Positions 6,342-8,494 of a DNA stretch of 8,494 bases are shown one piece after another. The notes under the pieces were generated by a model. That model did no database searches. It had not been told where the DNA came from and was given only the letters and a program-made list of their open reading frames with translations. This DNA is from Desulfotignum sp. (GTDB lineage: Bacteria > Desulfobacterota > Desulfobacteria > Desulfobacterales > Desulfobacteraceae). The stretch is from contig JAABRW010000452.1 in the NCBI GenBank assembly GCA_011390695.1, positions 1-8,494 of the forward strand. Direction: 5' to 3'. The position numbers and the translations under genes are program-made. Every line of letters begins with the position of its first letter. Within the stretch, counting starts at the first letter, position 1.

Positions 6342-6965
6342 ATGAAACTATATACCATGGTGTGTGTGCTGGTGTCATTTCTGGGGGCTATCATGGCCCC
6401 TGGAGCAATGGCCGCAGACAAAAAAGGTACCCAGTTGTATACAGATCTTTTGATGGAAAAATATATGCTGGGGCTGGGAACCGCGCATCTGATTAAAATT
6501 CCTGTCAACAGTCAGGGTGAAATGGACATGGGTATACTGGAGGCGCAGCTTGAAAAGACCCTGCAGCTTCTGTCCGTAACCCTGGTGACCAACACCTGTA
6601 TCAAGGCGTTTCCCGTCAACTCGATTCACAACCCCTGCACCCGGTATGAAGAGATCACGGACGACCTGGATCACACTGCGCTGGAGACCCTCTGGGGGTT
6701 CATGAAACAGATCGGCCGGTTCCGCATGGCACGGGTGGGGGTCAAGGCCGACAATCTGTCCGCCCTGATCCGGGGCCGGTTCCATGTGGTGGAAATCAAC
6801 CTGTTTCTTCCCATGCCCATGGCGAAATTTTTTATGGAATTGTCAAGCCGCTGCGGTTTGCCAAACAGTACGGGTTTCCCGTGGTGGTCAAGCCCAATGT
6901 CAGCGGGTTTTCCCGGGGCAGCCATTTTCCCATCACCACTTACCGGGAACTGTTCAAGGCGGTAG
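6342..6965 (+). CDS. Chimeric ORF: signal peptide, PLP-decarboxylase fragment, ATP-grasp C-terminal fragment, out-of-frame tail
   Basis: A 207-codon ORF with strong start signals, built from unrelated pieces. Residues 1-25 are a Sec signal peptide with a cleavage site like APGAMA-ADKK. Residues about 38-85 (MEKYMLGLGTAHLIKIPVNS, then GEMDMGILEAQLEKT and LLSVTLVTNT) resemble an internal part of group II PLP decarboxylases, where KA..LGLG..N(L/V)..VPV...G.MD...LE precedes a strand ending in GTT. Residues about 100-160 (RYEEITDDLDHTALETLWGF, then IGRFRMARVGVKADNLSALI and RGRFHVVEINLFLPMPM) resemble the catalytic end of an ATP-grasp ligase, with Glu-Ile-Asn as the metal-binding pair. From about residue 161 the protein is meaningless because the real coding frame becomes -1. 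The PLP lysine and ATP-binding lobe are absent, so neither activity is expected. Best read as a deletion product, not a functional exported enzyme. Confidence 0.6.
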   Translation: MKLYTMVCVLVSFLGAIMAPGAMAADKKGTQLYTDLLMEKYMLGLGTAHLIKIPVNSQGEMDMGILEAQLEKTLQLLSVTLVTNTCIKAFPVNSIHNPCTRYEEITDDLDHTALETLWGFMKQIGRFRMARVGVKADNLSALIRGRFHVVEINLFLPMPMAKFFMELSSRCGLPNSTGFPWWSSPMSAGFPGAAIFPSPLTGNCSRR

Positions 6966-7576
6966 TACTGGTAAAAATATGGTGGCCGAGCTCTGTGATC
7001 GAGCAGTACCTGGCCGGCAGAAATTACCGGGTGGTGGTGGTGAAAGATGAGATCATGTCAGTGATCCGGCGGTATCCGCCTTTTGTTGTCGGGGACGGGC
7101 AGGCAGCCATCAATGAACTCATAGAGCGGGAGAACCGGAAAAGGGAAGAGATGCAGCTGTACCCGGTCATGCATCCGATTCAGAAAAACCGGAAAACCGC
7201 CCGGTTCTTGAAAAAATCGCACCTGACCTTTGCCTCGGTGCCTGCTGAAGGACAGGTGGTTTATCTGCATAACCGGGTTGCCCTGTCGCCGGGGGGCATT
7301 GTGGAAACCCTGGATACCGGGATCATCCATAAAGATAACCTGGACCTGTTTTTGAAAATCGCTCCCTGGTTCGGTGCCAATATCCTGGGAATCGATGCGA
7401 TTTTTGAAAAAGGGATTCACATCCCCTACACGGAACAGCGTGCCATTTTCCTGGAAGTCAATTCCCGTCCCTACCTGAAGATGCACCATTTCCCCCGGTA
7501 TGGAGAAAAACAGGACCTGCAGCGGTTTTACGACATTCTGGAGTCCCTTGACATCACCAATAAAGATATCTTCTGA
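6824..7576 (+). pseudogene. ATP-grasp ligase, cyanophycin-synthetase-like, lacking its N-terminal part
   Basis: About 250 codons of an ATP-grasp carboxylate-amine ligase, a class that joins a carboxylate to an amine through an acyl phosphate. Visible motifs: FAKQYGFPVVVKPNVSGFSR (ATP-binding lysine and glycine loop), SSVIEQYLAGRNYRVVVV, SVIRRYPPFVVGDGQAAINE, HNRVALSPGG, ANILGIDAIF and IFLEVNSRPYLKMHHFPR (Glu and Asn for Mg2+). The VVGDG...INELI..EN pattern resembles cyanophycin synthetase and related GshF-type ligases. The N-terminal domain is missing. The first formal start is GTG 6881, but that lies inside the VVVKP strand, and conserved sequence begins near 6840 with no start codon. The frame joins the preceding ORF by a -1 step at about 6822-6833. 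Stop TGA at 7574-7576, one base before the transporter ATG. Probably cytoplasmic and inactive unless frameshifted translation occurs. Confidence 0.75.
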
Positions 7577-7577
7577 C

Positions 7578-8387
7578 ATGACCCGGCCGACAGTTACCCT
7601 GTACACATTTTTAGGGGTCCATTCCTTTCTCATCGGGCTGTTCCCCTTTTATATTCCGGTGTTTCTGTATAAAAACGGATTTTCCCTGTCCCGGATCTGC
7701 GCCTTTATTGCCGTCACCGCCCTGGGATTTGTCATCACCCTGTATCCCTGGGAGAGAATGGCCAGACAGGTTTCCCTTACCGTTCTGATCCTGGTGTCCT
7801 TTTTCAGTGAACTCCTGCTGATGACCGCCCTGTTTATCGAAAATGAAATGGTGTTCATCATCATCGCCGGATCTCTCAACGGGGTGTTCAACTGCCATTT
7901 CTGGATGATCTCCCTGTTTCTGATCGTGCAGCAGAATTATTGGAAACTGGGCCTGCTGGTTGTTGTTTTAGCCCTTTTTTTCGGGCTGCTGTTCATTCTG
8001 ATCAAAAACCGCATCGACCGGCTGCCTGCCGGCAGAATCTATACAGGGGCTGTCTGTCTGTACAGCCTTTCCTGGCTGTTGCGGGGGCTGTTGTCGGAAA
8101 CCCTGGATAATATATCCATGCTGCTGATGCTGGCGGTGATCACCTTCTGCACCTCTTTGTTCAGGCTGGTGTTCAACAAGCGGTTTTATGATATTGCCGC
8201 AGCCACAACCGGTCATGCATATATCTTCATGAAAAGCTATATCTCCCAGTTTTTTCTGGCGGCAGGCGCAATGTCGGGGGTGTTGTGGCTGGGGCCGGGA
8301 AACACGGTGGCCCAGCTTTCCGGCATCTACCTGGCAGCTGCAGCCCTCTCTTTTGTTTTTCTTTTATACCATTTGGAAAAAAGGTGA
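7578..8387 (+). CDS. MFS-like membrane transporter, shortened (about nine helices)
   Basis: A 269-residue, very hydrophobic protein. Probable helices are at about 8-31, 38-57, 66-87, 92-117, 122-142, 154-172, 179-199, 218-238 and 246-264. The start (LYTFLGVHSFLIGLFPFYIP, then VFLYKNG) and the NGVFNCHFWMISLFLIVQQ segment look like a major facilitator protein. MFS transporters usually have 12 helices and near 400 residues. The join at about residues 118-122 (VQQ to NYWKLG) is where two or three helices would be expected, so an internal in-frame deletion is likely. ATG 7578 lies one base after the ATP-grasp stop, so translation is probably coupled; the frame is open further upstream only within the ATP-grasp gene. 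Next to ATP-grasp ligase pieces, export of a ligated product is the natural guess, but that is inference. Substrate unknown. Confidence 0.75.
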   Translation: MTRPTVTLYTFLGVHSFLIGLFPFYIPVFLYKNGFSLSRICAFIAVTALGFVITLYPWERMARQVSLTVLILVSFFSELLLMTALFIENEMVFIIIAGSLNGVFNCHFWMISLFLIVQQNYWKLGLLVVVLALFFGLLFILIKNRIDRLPAGRIYTGAVCLYSLSWLLRGLLSETLDNISMLLMLAVITFCTSLFRLVFNKRFYDIAAATTGHAYIFMKSYISQFFLAAGAMSGVLWLGPGNTVAQLSGIYLAAAALSFVFLLYHLEKR

Positions 8388-8391
8388 CGTT

Positions 8392-8484
8392 ATGCAGATG
8401 GCCATCATGTAGTGCCCGGTGTGCGGCTTTATTGCCAAAAATAAGATCGATTTTCATCACTGCCCGGTCGTTTCCCAATTTTGA
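8392..8484 (+). pseudogene. Rubredoxin/zinc-ribbon-like small ORF with amber at codon 7
   Basis: AAGG overlaps the transporter stop and lies seven bases before ATG 8392, so initiation here looks deliberate. The frame reads MQMAIM, TAG (8410-8412), then CPVCGFIAKNKIDFHHCPVV and SQF before TGA at 8482-8484. CPVCG followed about 12 residues later by HHCPV looks like a rubredoxin-type metal knuckle pair, though the second knuckle lacks its second Cys in this frame. In another frame the end reads FPNFDDLM and stays open to the window edge, as would fit the tail of such a domain after an indel. The intact gene would encode a small electron-transfer or structural metal protein. With one amber and probably one frameshift it looks broken, and the right edge cuts off the rest. 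Confidence 0.5.
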
Positions 8485-8494
8485 TGATCTAATG

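Noticed and set aside
6822..6835. Canonical programmed -1 frameshift heptamer
   Set aside because: The A3T6 run does not fit X XXY YYZ in the zero frame, and the missing domains on both sides make gene fusion by deletion more likely.
6375..7633. Long open frames on the minus strand opposite the ATP-grasp and chimeric ORF
   Set aside because: They are antisense shadows of GC-rich coding sequence and contain no recognisable domain; the plus-strand frames carry clear family motifs.
1..8494. CRISPR arrays, tRNA or rRNA genes, phage or toxin-antitoxin modules
   Set aside because: No regularly spaced repeats, no tRNA-like cloverleaf or rRNA signature, and no recognisable integrase, toxin or antitoxin motif were seen on either strand.

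Overview
The window looks like chromosomal DNA of a sulfate-reducer-like deltaproteobacterium (Desulfobacterota, perhaps Desulfobacterales). This is inferred from protein resemblance (GH15 beside an SDR of the glucose-dehydrogenase type, DUF547, DUF3179), from a plausible selenocysteine codon, and from mixed GC content. No rRNA, tRNA, CRISPR array or intact mobile element was found.

Layout. Minus strand, 1-1308: a two-gene unit made of a Tat-exported patatin-like lipase followed by the N-terminal part of a GT1/GT28-type glycosyltransferase that runs off the left edge. A possible 12-codon leader ORF lies between them. 1309-2040 holds no gene I can support. Plus strand, 2041-2634: a DUF3179-family protein interrupted by one in-frame TGA. 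This TGA sits exactly where the family's YCPLC motif has its first Cys, and a two-tier hairpin follows at bacterial SECIS distance. 2924-3068: the C-terminal scrap of an SDR dehydrogenase, frameshifted by a small deletion. Its stop overlaps the start of a GH15 glucoamylase/trehalase-like enzyme (ATGA). The GH15 frame ends at an amber codon inside its conserved GNFPQAF motif, and the same frame continues without another stop into a complete DUF547 domain ending at 5761. 5968-6285: a small three-helix membrane protein.

The right part (6342-8494) is a patchwork. An ORF with a strong ribosome binding site and signal peptide runs into a piece of a PLP-dependent decarboxylase, then into the catalytic C-terminal segment of an ATP-grasp enzyme. 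A -1 change of frame then leads into the larger C-terminal part of a second, cyanophycin-synthetase-like ATP-grasp enzyme. A shortened MFS-type transporter follows, and then a tiny rubredoxin/zinc-ribbon-like ORF with an amber at codon 7. Together these suggest the eroded remains of an amino-acid- or peptide-ligating cluster with its exporter.

The main theme is genes whose frames are broken at precise places while the flanking protein sequence stays conserved. The best candidate for real biology is the UGA-containing DUF3179 protein (possible selenoprotein). The two ambers and the chimeric ORF are more likely gene decay or deletion, though amber recoding is testable. Family assignments come from remembered motifs, not from searches.
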